Shown here piece after piece: positions 37,728 to 47,437 of a DNA stretch of 64,000 nt (position 1 is the stretch's first letter; every line of letters starts with the position of its first letter). The translations under genes were made by a program, and so were the position numbers. Below the pieces are notes generated by a model that saw only the letters and a list, made by a program, of their open reading frames with translations, did not search any database and had not been told where the DNA came from. Source of the stretch: Bacillus sp. M6-12 (lineage in GTDB: Bacteria; Bacillota; Bacilli; Bacillales; DSM-1321); assembly GCF_002860285.1 (NCBI RefSeq), contig NZ_PGVF01000013.1, positions 1 to 64,000 of the forward strand, read 5' to 3'.

Positions 37728-38561
37728 CTATGTATTCCAAAAGTGAAAGGCTGAGAGACTGCCAAACAGAAAGAAATTAATCAGCACGATAAAAAAAGAC
37801 ATTGTATTCCAATATGCCAAAGTAATTCCAAATCTCTGCTTCCGTACCTTCAGATATAAATACGTGCTATATACTATTAAAACAATAAAGGAACCAACAA
37901 TTTTCGGATCAAACCACACTAGATCTGGTACTTTTATATAAGCCCATTGCAAACCAAGAATAAGAGAAAGGACAAGCATGGGCACTCCAATGACGTTGAG
38001 GACGTAGGTCATATGCTCCAGCTTCGATAAATCACCGAGACGGTGCAGCCTTTTTCCCCATTTCTTCCTTTTTAGCAAATCATATTGTATTAGATAAAGC
38101 AAAGAAAATACAAATGACAGCGAGAATGCGCCATACGAAAGAATTGCCATTGTTATATGAATCATCAGCAGTTCTGATACCAGCTTCTGTGCCAGAACCT
38201 CAGATTCTATTTGGACAGGAGCAAACGTATGGATTGCCATAATGATGAATCCCAGAACATTTGTAAAGAAAACGGTAAAATCCATACGGAGCAGGCTGTT
38301 TATTCCCAATGATAAGCTGACCAAAATCCAAGCATAAAAATAAAACCCTTCAAATATTGTTAATACCGGAAACCTTCCTGTTTCCAGCATATAAAGAAAT
38401 AAAAAAATTGTCTGAAGGAGCCAAACAACTGCAAGTAACCAGAAGGCAATCCGATTTACCTTCCGGTTATGGTTTAAAAAATCTATAAAGTATAAAAGAA
38501 CGCTTAAGGCATACAGGAGAACCGTTGCTTCATGCAATCTCGTTATAAGTAGTTCCAGCAT
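37728..38561 (-). CDS. hemX: HemX membrane protein (regulator of HemA level)
   Basis: An integral membrane protein of the CcsA/cytochrome c assembly superfamily with about eight transmembrane segments in 277 residues. In B. subtilis HemX lowers the amount of HemA protein. The SLSLGINSLLRMDF and IHTFAPVQIESEVLAQKLVS stretches, and the WAYIKVPDLVWFDPKIVGSF run near the end, are typical of the family. Its place between hemA and hemC is the Bacillus arrangement. Confidence 0.93.
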   Translation of the reverse strand: MLELLITRLHEATVLLYALSVLLYFIDFLNHNRKVNRIAFWLLAVVWLLQTIFLFLYMLETGRFPVLTIFEGFYFYAWILVSLSLGINSLLRMDFTVFFTNVLGFIIMAIHTFAPVQIESEVLAQKLVSELLMIHITMAILSYGAFSLSFVFSLLYLIQYDLLKRKKWGKRLHRLGDLSKLEHMTYVLNVIGVPMLVLSLILGLQWAYIKVPDLVWFDPKIVGSFIVLIVYSTYLYLKVRKQRFGITLAYWNTMSFFIVLINFFLFGSLSAFHFWNT

Positions 38562-38573
38562 ATACAGTCCCGC

Positions 38574-39911
38574 TTATGCTCTAATCGGAATCGGATTAGC
38601 TGCGGAAGCATTTCCATGCTGTTCCTTAGCCGATTGCTTTTCCACCAATTCCTCAATATGAAATATTTTCGTGAATCTCTCTAAAGCTTCTGCAGAATCA
38701 GCTTCACCCGCTAATTCCTTCGCATAAAGAATCGGATCTTTTAGCAGCTGGTTAATAATGCTCTTTGTATGCTTATTGATTACTTTCTTATCCCTGTCGC
38801 TTAAATGAGCCAGTTTTCTTTCAATGCTTTGCATAGTCTCTGATTGGATTGCCAGCGCTTTTTCACGCAAAGCCGAAATGACCGGAACCACGCCCAAAAG
38901 TTTGAGCCATCCTGTAAATTCCACAATTTCCGCTTCAATCATGATCATGATTGTTTCAGCTGCTTTTCTGCGTTCCTGAAGGTTTGCTTCGACAATTCCC
39001 TCCAGGTCATCTATATCGTATAAAAACACGCTTTCAAGCTCTGACAATGCAGGATCCAAATCACGCGGCACTGCGATATCCACCATGAAAATTGGGCGGC
39101 CCTTCCGCAGCTTATTTACAGAGTCCATCATGTCCTTTGTAATGACAAAGTCCTTTGCTCCTGTAGAAGTGATTAATATGTCTGCTTCAACTAATGCACA
39201 TTGTAGCTCATCCAGCTTTTTCGCTTTCCCGGAAAATCGTTCAGCAAGGGCCACAGCTTTTTCAAAAGTACGGTTGATAACTGTAACTTTAGAAGCACCA
39301 TTGCTGTGCAGATTTTGGATTGCGAGCTCTCCCATTTTTCCAGCGCCCAAAATCAGGACATGCTTATCTGCAAGGCTGCCGAAAATCTTCTTTGCAAGCT
39401 CCACAGCAGCATAGCTGACAGAAACAGCATTCGTGTTGATTTCTGTTTCAGCATGAGCTTTCTTGGCAAGGGTTAACGACTGTTTAAAGAGCTGGTTAAA
39501 CACTGTGCCAATGGTATTTTCACTTTGTGCAAGCTGGAAGCTGGACCTTACCTGTCCAAGAATTTGCGTTTCTCCAAGGACCATTGAATTTAAGCCGCAT
39601 GCAACCTGGAATAAATGCTCCACGGCTGCCTCTCCCTCGTAAATAAATAAAAACGAGGAAAATTCCTTTTGGTCAACTTTGAACCATTCTGAAAGAAATT
39701 CCTTAATATAATAACGGCCAGTATGAATTTGATCGACAACTGCATAAATCTCTGTTCTGTTGCAGGTTGAAACGATCACATTTTCCAATATGCTTTTTTT
39801 ATTTTTAAGAGCATTCATTGCATCTGCAAGTTCTGCTTCATTGAATGACAATCTTTCACGAATTGCTACAGGGGCAGTTTTATAGTTTAATCCAACTGAT
39901 AGTATATACAT
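38574..39911 (-). CDS. hemA: Glutamyl-tRNA reductase
   Basis: HemA reduces the glutamyl group of Glu-tRNA to glutamate-1-semialdehyde with NADPH, the first committed step of heme synthesis. The catalytic cysteine lies in [13 protein letters not shown] (near residue 50). [20 protein letters not shown] and the NADPH-binding [17 protein letters not shown] are present, and a C-terminal dimerisation helix follows. Length 445 fits. It heads the hemAXCDBL operon. The promoter lies in the 120 bases upstream (a TATAAT at 39961-39956 on the minus strand). Confidence 0.97.
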   Translation of the reverse strand: MYILSVGLNYKTAPVAIRERLSFNEAELADAMNALKNKKSILENVIVSTCNRTEIYAVVDQIHTGRYYIKEFLSEWFKVDQKEFSSFLFIYEGEAAVEHLFQVACGLNSMVLGETQILGQVRSSFQLAQSENTIGTVFNQLFKQSLTLAKKAHAETEINTNAVSVSYAAVELAKKIFGSLADKHVLILGAGKMGELAIQNLHSNGASKVTVINRTFEKAVALAERFSGKAKKLDELQCALVEADILITSTGAKDFVITKDMMDSVNKLRKGRPIFMVDIAVPRDLDPALSELESVFLYDIDDLEGIVEANLQERRKAAETIMIMIEAEIVEFTGWLKLLGVVPVISALREKALAIQSETMQSIERKLAHLSDRDKKVINKHTKSIINQLLKDPILYAKELAGEADSAEALERFTKIFHIEELVEKQSAKEQHGNASAANPIPIRA

Positions 39912-39947
39912 CCCTAAGTTCGCACCCCCAACTGAGTCAATAATTCA

Positions 39948-39962
39948 CGATTACTATTATAA
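39948..39962 (-). promoter_or_regulatory. Possible PerR-like operator overlapping the hemA -10 region
   Basis: The minus strand reads TTATAATAGTAATCG, which matches the first half of the PerR box (TTATAAT-N-ATTATAA) exactly but only about three of seven positions in the second half. hemA is a PerR target in B. subtilis. The TATAAT may simply be the -10 element. Confidence 0.3.
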
Positions 39963-40139
39963 CATGGACAGATTGATAATCTCAGAAAAATTATGAACAG
40001 ATAATGAAATCGCAGGAAAATTATCCATGATTTGAATAACTCTCTCTTTTGCTTTCCGTATCCGTTTTCACCGCCAGCCATGCCCGGCAGTTTGTCATTA
40101 CTGCATGTTCAGAAAAAATAAATTCTGTTACTATTAAGA

Positions 40140-40560
40140 AAGCGAAATCGCCCTGTTAAAGGACCGTCGACTAAGATCTGGCACGTCCTCACAAAGCTGT
40201 CCCTTTGTTTCGTGCGATGAATCGCTGCCGAAGCGTTCCTTGTCCTGTGCCAAACGTCGACGCCAGCACATCCCTTCTAAGGATGAACGGCTAAGTTCGC
40301 CCCGTCCTGGGGCAACGCCGTTCTGACCCACATCCTGTGGGCCTAAGCATAAGATAAGCGCTGACAGAAGGCGCTTTTTGCCTTCCAAAGCGATTAGCTT
40401 ATGACCAAGGTTGTAACGACACTTGGTTACAACACTCGAGGCCAGCTTAAACCGCCACTTCCTGTGGCGACGCCGGCACGTGCGTCGGGTGTGGGTGCTG
40501 GAGCTGGACATCTTACTTGTCAAAAAGTAACACTTGCTCTTATATTTAGAAGAACCCCAA
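40140..40560 (+). repeat. Dispersed intergenic repeat, copy B (longest plus-orientation copy)
   Basis: Between hemA and the next gene lies about 420 bases of repeat. It holds CGACTAAGATCTGGCACGTC and CTCACAAAGCTGTCCCTTTG (an ACAAAG/CTTTGT hairpin), TTTCGTGCGATGAATCGCTG, TTCCTTGTCCTGTG, and ends with GTGGGTGCTGGAGCTGGACA. Several subunits look duplicated. Reading frames through it on both strands are repeat artefacts. The rest of 39912-40636 shows only the hemA promoter. Confidence 0.8.
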
Positions 40561-40636
40561 TTCGACAAATATCTACTAAAGTAACTTACCAAAAAATACG
40601 TTTTACTTCAAGCAATGAAATTGTAAGGAGGGCGAG

Positions 40637-41122
40637 ATGAAATCACAGCGTTATTTCCCTGGAATTGTTTTAACTGGTTTTGGACTTTACTTTTTCCTGG
40701 AGAAGACCAAGCCTGCGGTTCTGCCTGAGCTGTTTACATGGCCTACCCTGCTATGTATTGTCGGAATTGCTTTCTTAGGGCAGGCATATTTCGCAAAGGA
40801 TAATGAGTCAATTCTGCCCGGCACTATCTTTACGGGCATTGGACTGCATTTTCATGCTGCAGCACGTTTTCCCGAATGGCCCGAACACACAGGTATGTTC
40901 ATCAGTATTATTTCACTCGGATTTATGCTCCGCGCCAGGAAAACGAATGCCGGAATGATGTATGGAATTCTCTTGTTTATTATTTCCATGGGAATCTTGT
41001 TTTATGACAGGCTTATTAACTGGCTTGGGTTTCTGGAAACCGGCGTATCCGCCATCTGGCAATTTTGGCCTGTATTGCTTATTGCAATAGGTTTTTACTT
41101 GCTGTTTTTGAAAAAAAAATAA
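40637..41122 (+). CDS. Multi-pass membrane protein, LiaF/DUF5668-like (position of B. subtilis ysxD)
   Basis: A 161-residue protein with about six hydrophobic segments arranged as pairs, beginning RYFPGIVLTGFGLYFFLE and repeating ILPGTIFTGIGLHFHAA: an internal duplication of a PG(I)xxTGxGL motif. The last segment AIWQFWPVLLIAIGFYLLFL resembles the LiaI/LiaF-type transmembrane region. The ribosome site AAGGAGGGCGAG precedes ATG. B. subtilis has a small membrane protein gene, ysxD, between hemA and engB, and this is probably its counterpart by position. I have not verified sequence similarity. Function unknown. It converges on the sirtuin gene. Confidence 0.7.
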   Translation: MKSQRYFPGIVLTGFGLYFFLEKTKPAVLPELFTWPTLLCIVGIAFLGQAYFAKDNESILPGTIFTGIGLHFHAAARFPEWPEHTGMFISIISLGFMLRARKTNAGMMYGILLFIISMGILFYDRLINWLGFLETGVSAIWQFWPVLLIAIGFYLLFLKKK

Positions 41123-41130
41123 TAAACAAA

Positions 41131-41157
41131 CCCTTGCTTCTGTTTATGGGGCAAGGG
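41131..41157. terminator. Terminator between the membrane protein gene and the sirtuin gene
   Basis: A seven-base stem (41131-41137 with 41151-41157) with a long A run at 41111-41119, read as T-rich tail on the minus strand. Mainly a terminator for the sirtuin transcript. Confidence 0.6.
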
Positions 41158-41181
41158 CTGATTAAAATAGAAGTTATATAT

Positions 41182-41940
41182 TCAAATTAATTTTTGCTGC
41201 AGCCTCGGTAAAATCTCACCTAACTGCCCCTGCAATACCAAATCAAAATATTTGTCCATGATCGTAGATTCATTATTAACCAATACTGTCGGTACCTCAG
41301 CATCCGCTGCCAAAGCAGGAAACATATTAACAGGAGAAACGGACAGTGAGGAGCCCATCGCAATAAACAAGTCTGCATGCACGATTGCTTTTTCCGCCTG
41401 CTCCCACCCCTTCACGGCATCTCCATATAATACGATATTTGGCTGCAAAATCACATGGCCTTCATATCTTTTGCTTTCGCATTGTTCGCATACCGGTGCT
41501 TGGGTCAATTCTTTATAGTTAATCTCATAGGACTCTCCGCATACTGGGCAGGCTGCTCCCAAAAGCGACCCGTGCACTTCAATTACATTCGTGCTTCCTG
41601 CAGCCTGATGAAATCCATCGACATTCTGAGTAATAATAGTTACGTTTTTACCTATATTCTCTAATTCCGCCAATACAAAATGGCTAACGTTAGGCTTATA
41701 TTCGTGAAAGGTATGCAGTTGAAAAATATCAATATAGTGCTTCCAAAACTCTGCTGGATTCTGTTGAAAATAAGAACGGGACAGATAATATTCCAGCCTC
41801 TGATCCCTATTATATATACCTTGAGAAGATCTGAAATCTGGCAGTCCACTATCGGTACTGACACCAGCACCAGTCAGAATTACAATATTTTTTGAACCTT
41901 TTATTCTTTCAGCAAGCTCACTTATTCGCGGGTCCGTCAT
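41182..41940 (-). CDS. NAD-dependent protein deacylase (Sir2 family)
   Basis: Sirtuins remove acyl groups from lysine using NAD+. Seen: the NAD-binding TGAGVSTDSGLPDFRS (near residue 25), the TQNVDGFHQAAG motif, catalytic His in EVHGSLLGA, a zinc knuckle of four Cys (CPVC and CEQC), and GSSLSVSPVNMFP. I start at ATG 41940 because AAGGTGG lies six bases upstream; the frame continues to a TTG at 41970 inside the neighbouring repeat. This gives 252 residues, normal for the family. B. subtilis has its sirtuin (srtN) elsewhere, so this gene is an insertion between ysxD and engB positions here. Targets cannot be read from sequence. Confidence 0.92.
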   Translation of the reverse strand: MTDPRISELAERIKGSKNIVILTGAGVSTDSGLPDFRSSQGIYNRDQRLEYYLSRSYFQQNPAEFWKHYIDIFQLHTFHEYKPNVSHFVLAELENIGKNVTIITQNVDGFHQAAGSTNVIEVHGSLLGAACPVCGESYEINYKELTQAPVCEQCESKRYEGHVILQPNIVLYGDAVKGWEQAEKAIVHADLFIAMGSSLSVSPVNMFPALAADAEVPTVLVNNESTIMDKYFDLVLQGQLGEILPRLQQKLI

Positions 41941-41954
41941 TTGTATCCACCTTT

Positions 41955-42125
41955 CATAAGAAAAGCGCAAGTGCCCATCCTCTTAGAGGAAGTAAGGCTA
42001 AAATCCACGTCCTCACAAAGCTGTCGCTTTGTTTCGCGGCGATGTTTCGCTGCCGTAGTGTTCCTTTTCCTGCATCCGGGCTATGCGCTGAGCTAGACAT
42101 CTGAACTTGTTTAAAAAGTTATACT
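41955..42125 (+). repeat. Dispersed intergenic repeat, copy C
   Basis: Starts AAGAAAAGCGCAAGTGCCC, carries CCACGTCCTCACAAAGCTGT and CGCTTTGTTTCGCGGCGATG, then the end segment GAGCTAGACATCTGAACTTG with TTTAAAAAGTTATACTTTCT. A nearly complete single copy of about 170 bases, plus orientation. It supplies the upstream region of the sirtuin gene, including a false start extension. Confidence 0.8.
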
Positions 42126-42149
42126 TTCTTACCTTTTGAAAAAGAAAAA

Positions 42150-42231
42150 GCTGACTTACGTCTTGGGCTGCTTCTGTATCAAGTATGGCTAAGCCACTTT
42201 GACCGGTTGCGCCAGACTGTCATAAGTCAGC
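42150..42231 (-). terminator. Long-hairpin terminator after engB
   Basis: A nine-base perfect stem (42150-42158 with 42223-42231) closes over about 64 bases that themselves contain AGTGGCTTAGCCATACT-type pairing. On the minus strand it is followed by TTTTTCTTTTTC. It stops the lonA-engB transcript. Confidence 0.6.
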
Positions 42232-42256
42232 ATTTTTCTACTATTAAAAGATCCAT

Positions 42257-42850
42257 TTATTTGTGTTCATGCATATGCCTCTTTAAAGCAGACCATGCTT
42301 CATCTTTTCCCTGGCCTGTTTCGCCGGAAAATAGAATCAATTCATGATTTTTTTCCATTTCCAGCGTTTCGCGGATTACCTTCATATGCTTTTGCCATTT
42401 ACCTTTTGGGATTTTATCGGCCTTAGTGGCAATGACAATTACCGGCAGATCATGGTGTTTCAAAAAGTCATACATCATCACGTCATCCCTTGATGGCGGA
42501 TGGCGTAAATCAACTATGAGCAGGGCAGCCGTCAATTGCTCCCGGCTGGTAAAATACGTTTCAATCATCCGGCCCCATGCTTCCCGTTCACTTTTGGAAA
42601 CCTTCGCATATCCATAGCCCGGCACGTCCACAAAATGGAACATGTCATTAATGATATAAAAATTCAGTGTCTGCGTTTTACCTGGCTTAGAAGACTTTCT
42701 TGCCAGATTTTTGCGGTTAATCATCTTATTAATGAAAGATGACTTACCTACATTTGATCTGCCTGCGAGCGCGAATTCAGGCAGGTTTACATCAGGATAC
42801 TGAGCAGGCTTTACCGCACTGATTACAATATCCGCACTTGTTACCTTCAC
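42257..42850 (-). CDS. engB: Ribosome-biogenesis GTPase EngB/YsxC
   Basis: EngB is an essential Ras-like GTPase needed for 50S subunit assembly. G1 [13 protein letters not shown]2/G3 with [13 protein letters not shown]4 [10 protein letters not shown] and G5 LFSGETGQG are present. 197 residues is normal. Its ATG overlaps the lonA stop (ATGA). lonA-engB coupling is as in B. subtilis. Confidence 0.97.
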   Translation of the reverse strand: MKVTSADIVISAVKPAQYPDVNLPEFALAGRSNVGKSSFINKMINRKNLARKSSKPGKTQTLNFYIINDMFHFVDVPGYGYAKVSKSEREAWGRMIETYFTSREQLTAALLIVDLRHPPSRDDVMMYDFLKHHDLPVIVIATKADKIPKGKWQKHMKVIRETLEMEKNHELILFSGETGQGKDEAWSALKRHMHEHK

Positions 42851-45174
42851 TTACTTTCACCTGCCAACAATGCGTGCTGAATAACCTCATCGACATGTGA
42901 AACTAGTACAAATTCGAGCTCATTCCGAACGCTTTCCGGAATATCATCAATGTCTTTTTCATTATCCTTCGGGCAAATAATTTTCGTTAAACCAGCCCTG
43001 TGTGCACTTAATGATTTTTCTTTCAAGCCGCCAATTGGCAATACTCTTCCACGCAGAGTGATCTCCCCTGTCATGCCCACTTCGCGGCGGATTGGCCGCC
43101 CGGTCAAAGCAGAAATAAGCGCGGTTGCCATTGTAATTCCCGCTGATGGTCCATCTTTCGGCACGGCACCTTCAGGAACGTGTATATGAATGTCATATTT
43201 TTCGTTAAAATCTGTTTCTATATTCAGTTCTGCGGCTTTGGAACGAACATAGCTGAAAGCGGCTTGTGCTGATTCTTTCATAACGTCGCCAAGCTTCCCC
43301 GTAAGAACAAGCTTCCCTTTTCCAGGAGAAAGAGACACTTCAATTTGTAGAGTATCCCCGCCAACGGTTGTATATGCAAGTCCCGTAGCAACACCAACCT
43401 GGTCTTCCAGCTCCGCCTGGCCATAGTGATACATCGTTTTACCTAAAAAGTCTTCGACGCCGCCGTCTGAGATGACAACACGTTTTTTCTCTTCTGAAAC
43501 AATGATCTTCGCGGTTTTCCGGCATATGCTGGCTAGCTGCCTTTCCAGACTTCTTACACCTGCTTCCCTCGTATAATAGCGGATGATTCGAAGCATTGCA
43601 TCATCTCTTATTTGAAGCTGGGCTTTTTTCAGTCCGTGGTCCTTCAGCTGCCTTGGCAGTAAATGATCCTTAGCGATATGCAGCTTTTCAATCTCCGTGT
43701 AGCCTGAGATCGTAATAATCTCCATCCGGTCCCGAAGCGGTCCAGGGATAGTTGCGAGATTATTAGCTGTAGCGATAAACATGACCTTTGATAAATCATA
43801 GGTCTCTTCGATATAATGGTCGCTGAAATTGTGATTTTGTTCTGGATCAAGAACCTCAAGCATGGCTGAAGATGGGTCACCGCGGAAATCGCTGGACATT
43901 TTATCTACTTCATCCAACAAAAATACAGGATTGATTGTGCCGGCTTTTCGCATACCTTGAATAATTCTTCCAGGCATCGCGCCTACATATGTTCTCCGAT
44001 GTCCGCGAATCTCGGATTCATCACGAACGCCACCGAGTGAAATGCGTACAAAGTTCCGGTTCATTGATGTCGCAATTGACTTGGCAAGGCTTGTCTTACC
44101 TACTCCCGGAGGTCCAGCAAGGCAGAGAATAGGTCCTTTTAGCGAATTCGTAAGCTGCTGCACTGCAAGATATTCAAGCACTCGCTCTTTTACCTTTTCA
44201 AGCCCAAAGTGCTCGCTGTTCAAAATTTTCTCGGCCTTATGGATGTTTAAATCATCCTTCGTTGCGTTGGACCAGGGTAATGAAACAAGCCATTCAATAT
44301 AATTACGGATAACCGCACTTTCAGCAGAACTGGCCGGTACTTTTTCATAACGGTCCAGCTCCCTGAATGCAGTTGCTTCAATATTTTCGGGCATTCCTGC
44401 TTTTTCAATTTTTTCGGTTAAATCGGCTATTTCACCGGTTTTTCCTTCTTTATCCCCGAGTTCCTTTTGGATAGCCTTCATCTGCTCCCGTAAATAATAT
44501 TCCTTCTGAGTCCGTTCCATCGAGCGCTTTACCCGCTGCCCGATTTTCTTTTCCAGATTCAGTACTTCCCGTTCATTATTAATAATCTCGATAACCCGGC
44601 TAAGCCGTTTTCTTACATCAATCGTTTCGAGGATTTCCTGCTTTTCCTTTTGCTTTAGCGGGAGGTGGGAGGCAATGATATCAGCCAGCCTTCCAGGTTC
44701 CTCAATATCAGAAGTAGCAGAAAAAGTTTCTGCCGAAATTTTCTTGGACATTTTTATATACTGCTCAAAGTATTCCAAAAGCGTCCGCATCAAAGCCTGG
44801 TGCTCTATTTCCTTTTCTTCGCTGTCCTCATAAACTTCAACCTTAGCGGAGAAATAAGTTTCATGATCGGTAACAGAAATAATTTCTGCCCTGTTTAGTC
44901 CCTCGACCAGAACACGGATTGTTCCATTAGGAAGTTTAAGCATCTGCTTAACTTTAGTGAGTGTACCCATTTTATAAATATCATCTTCACCGGGTTCATC
45001 TAAAGAAACATCCTTTTGGGTTGTTAAAAAAATAAGATGGTCTTCCACCATTGCTTTTTCAAGTGCCTGTACAGATTTCTCACGTCCAACATCTAAATGA
45101 AGGACCATAGTTGGATATACAAGCAGTCCTCTAAGCGGAAGGAGGGGGACAATGAATTCTTTCCTATCAGCCAT
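42847..45174 (-). CDS. lonA: ATP-dependent protease LonA
   Basis: LonA degrades misfolded and regulatory proteins. The N-terminal substrate domain ([20 protein letters not shown]), the AAA+ module with Walker [14 protein letters not shown] and FLLDEVDKM, and the C-terminal protease domain with catalytic Ser in [14 protein letters not shown] and Lys in [14 protein letters not shown] are complete. 775 residues matches the family. A ribosome site GGAGGTG lies before ATG 45174. I see no CtsR tandem repeat in the 245 bases upstream. Confidence 0.97.
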   Translation of the reverse strand: MADRKEFIVPLLPLRGLLVYPTMVLHLDVGREKSVQALEKAMVEDHLIFLTTQKDVSLDEPGEDDIYKMGTLTKVKQMLKLPNGTIRVLVEGLNRAEIISVTDHETYFSAKVEVYEDSEEKEIEHQALMRTLLEYFEQYIKMSKKISAETFSATSDIEEPGRLADIIASHLPLKQKEKQEILETIDVRKRLSRVIEIINNEREVLNLEKKIGQRVKRSMERTQKEYYLREQMKAIQKELGDKEGKTGEIADLTEKIEKAGMPENIEATAFRELDRYEKVPASSAESAVIRNYIEWLVSLPWSNATKDDLNIHKAEKILNSEHFGLEKVKERVLEYLAVQQLTNSLKGPILCLAGPPGVGKTSLAKSIATSMNRNFVRISLGGVRDESEIRGHRRTYVGAMPGRIIQGMRKAGTINPVFLLDEVDKMSSDFRGDPSSAMLEVLDPEQNHNFSDHYIEETYDLSKVMFIATANNLATIPGPLRDRMEIITISGYTEIEKLHIAKDHLLPRQLKDHGLKKAQLQIRDDAMLRIIRYYTREAGVRSLERQLASICRKTAKIIVSEEKKRVVISDGGVEDFLGKTMYHYGQAELEDQVGVATGLAYTTVGGDTLQIEVSLSPGKGKLVLTGKLGDVMKESAQAAFSYVRSKAAELNIETDFNEKYDIHIHVPEGAVPKDGPSAGITMATALISALTGRPIRREVGMTGEITLRGRVLPIGGLKEKSLSAHRAGLTKIICPKDNEKDIDDIPESVRNELEFVLVSHVDEVIQHALLAGESK

Positions 45175-45378
45175 AGCCGGACACCTCCATTTTTATCATT
45201 TACGTAAATATATTTCCTTAAGTCGCGGACCTTTGTACAATTCTATCTTATTTGGGTAAAAGTGTCTATTTTGGTCCTGACGGAAATTGTAATTGTATTA
45301 TCTCTGAAACTTGACCATAAAGCACGTAAAAAGATTAATTACCATTGCTATTCTTCAACTTAGAGTACCAGACAAGGA

Positions 45379-45408
45379 ACAATCAGCGGGAAAATCCCCG
45401 CTGATTGT
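45379..45408. terminator. Strong hairpin between lonB and lonA
   Basis: A perfect 12-base GC-rich stem (45379-45390 with 45397-45408) just after the lonB stop. It lacks a good T run, so it may pause rather than terminate, or stabilise the lonB mRNA end. Confidence 0.55.
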
Positions 45409-45419
45409 CATTGCCCGGC

Positions 45420-47084
45420 TTATCCGCTCTCTTTTTGTGAAAAATCCATTTGCGGGAGGATATGATCCGGCATAACTTCTTTCTTTAAGGCAATATCAAA
45501 AACTTCCTTAAGGGTACTGACTGGAAAGATTTGAATTCCTTTAATCTCTTCCAGTATTGATTGCATGTTTTCAGCAGGAATAATAACTCTCTCAGCTCCA
45601 GCTTTTTTAGCTGCTTTAACCTTTGCGTATACACCGCCAACGGGTTTGACGTTTCCGTGGATGCTTATCTCGCCTGTCATGGCAATGGTATGGTCAACCG
45701 GAACTTTGTAGATGGCTGAATAAATGGCTGTGGCCATGGCAATTCCGGCTGATGGTCCATCAATCGGTGTGCCGCCTGGAAAGTTTACATGTATATCATA
45801 TTGGTCTGCCGGTACACCAAGCGATCTTAATACCGTAATTACGTTTTCTCCCGATCCGCGAGCCATACTCTTTCTTCGAATCGACTTTCCATTACCTCCA
45901 ATACTTTCTTCATCAATGATACCGGTAATATTGATGCTCCCTTTATCTGCGGCAGGTATCACTGTTACTTCGATCTCAAGCAGGGTACCAGTGTTTGGCC
46001 CAAAAACCGCCAATCCGTTAACCAGCCCAACCTTAGGTTTTCCGGCGATTTTCTGTTCCATCCTGGGGCTCAGCTGGCTGCTTTGCACGACCCACTCAAT
46101 ATCTTCATCCTTAATAAAGGTACGATTATCAGTTACGGCTAGCCCTGCAACAATTTGAATCATATTTACTGCTTCCCGGCCGTTTCGGGCATATTCCGAT
46201 AGTGTATTAAGCGCTTTTTCACTTATAGGAAGCTTTACCTTTTCAGCAGCCTTTCGCGCAATATCTATAACCTCGTTCTGCTGAAGCTCCCTGAAAAAAA
46301 CCTCCATACAGCGAGACCGGATGGCTGGCGGAAGTTCATTCGGCGTGCGGGTAGTCGCTCCTACAAGCCGGAAATCAGCCGGAAAGCCATTTTTAAAAAT
46401 ATCATGGATATGAGCAGGAATATTCATATTCTCTTCTTGATAATATGCACTTTCGAGAAATACTTTTCGGTCTTCTAAAACCTTAAGGAGCTTGTTCATT
46501 TGAATCGGATGCAGTTCACCAATTTCATCAATAAATAAGACGCCCCCATGTGCGTTCGTTACAGCACCTTGCTTCGGCTGGGGAATTCCAGCCTGCCCCA
46601 TTGCTCCTGCTCCCTGGTAAATGGGGTCATGCACTGAGCCGATTAACGGATCGGCAATCCCTCTTTCATCAAATCTGGCCGTTGTAGCATCTAGTTCAAT
46701 AAAAACAGAAGAAGATTTGAAAGGTGATTTAGCCGACCTTTGGGCCTCCTCCAATACTAAACGTGCTGCAGCTGTCTTTCCAACTCCAGGCGGGCCATAG
46801 ATAATTACATGCTGGGGGTTTGGGCCGCATAATGCAGCCTTCAAAGCTTTAATCCCATCCTCCTGTCCGACAATATCTTCAAAGGAAGTAGGCCGAACTC
46901 GTTCAGATAGCGGTTCAGTTAATGATATCCCACGCATTTTACGGAGCTGGTCCATTTCCTTTCTTGACTCCCTGTCGATTGTCACCTTCTGGGAACGTTG
47001 GCCCTTAAGCAGGTTTAAAAAGTACAACCCGATGATAATCCCAAAAAACAGCTGAATAAATAACGCAATTCCTGTCCAGCTCAT
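45420..47084 (-). CDS. lonB: ATP-dependent protease LonB
   Basis: LonB is the membrane-attached, sporulation-associated Lon of Bacillus. It starts with one transmembrane segment (residues about 4-24), then the AAA+ domain (Walker [27 protein letters not shown]) and the serine-lysine protease domain (PIDGPSAGIAMATA, with Lys in GGVYAKVKAAKKAG). There is no large N-terminal Lon domain. 554 residues is as in B. subtilis. In that species it is expressed in the forespore (SigF). Confidence 0.95.
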   Translation of the reverse strand: MSWTGIALFIQLFFGIIIGLYFLNLLKGQRSQKVTIDRESRKEMDQLRKMRGISLTEPLSERVRPTSFEDIVGQEDGIKALKAALCGPNPQHVIIYGPPGVGKTAAARLVLEEAQRSAKSPFKSSSVFIELDATTARFDERGIADPLIGSVHDPIYQGAGAMGQAGIPQPKQGAVTNAHGGVLFIDEIGELHPIQMNKLLKVLEDRKVFLESAYYQEENMNIPAHIHDIFKNGFPADFRLVGATTRTPNELPPAIRSRCMEVFFRELQQNEVIDIARKAAEKVKLPISEKALNTLSEYARNGREAVNMIQIVAGLAVTDNRTFIKDEDIEWVVQSSQLSPRMEQKIAGKPKVGLVNGLAVFGPNTGTLLEIEVTVIPAADKGSINITGIIDEESIGGNGKSIRRKSMARGSGENVITVLRSLGVPADQYDIHVNFPGGTPIDGPSAGIAMATAIYSAIYKVPVDHTIAMTGEISIHGNVKPVGGVYAKVKAAKKAGAERVIIPAENMQSILEEIKGIQIFPVSTLKEVFDIALKKEVMPDHILPQMDFSQKESG

Positions 47085-47249
47085 ATGTATCCCTCCTGCA
47101 ATCCCAAGTTCGTTAATTATTGCTAGTATCTCCGTTGAAGGAATGGATTAACCGATAATTTTTCGCACGATTTTGGAAGAGGGATCAAGGAGCAGGTTTT
47201 ACTAAAATATCCTTTTGATCGAATGCAAAAATGACTTTTTTTACTTAAA

Positions 47250-47280
47250 AAATGGCTGCCGCTTTAGCGGACAGCCATTT
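47250..47280 (-). terminator. Terminator after clpX
   Basis: AAATGGCTG pairs with CAGCCATTT (47250-47258 with 47272-47280), with an inner GC stem, and T/A-rich flank on the minus strand. Confidence 0.75.
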
Positions 47281-47289
47281 CTTATAGAA

Positions 47290-47437
47290 GAACTCTCTAA
47301 CCTGTACCGGTCTCTAGCTCCAGCGCCCAGCAACTTTTTTCCCGCAGGGCGATAAAGCTCCTAAAGTGTTATGAGTAAGTACCGTCACAACCCGAGGCAG
47401 CCTTAGCCAGGTCTGAACTGGCACTTCCGCTTTCCGG
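47290..47437 (-). repeat. Dispersed intergenic repeat, copy D (divergent)
   Basis: Contains CTGTACCGGTCTCTAGCTCC and AGCGCCCAGCAAC, the reverse complement of the repeat end found in copy A, and then CACAACCCGAGGCAGCCTTA resembling the 3' part of copy B. It lies between the terminator and the clpX 3' end. Confidence 0.55.

Noticed and set aside
40134..40592. A 152-codon minus-strand reading frame between hemA and the membrane gene
   Set aside because: It runs through repeat copy B, is rich in Arg/Ser/Cys, has no ribosome site and shows no domain; it is repeat sequence read by chance.
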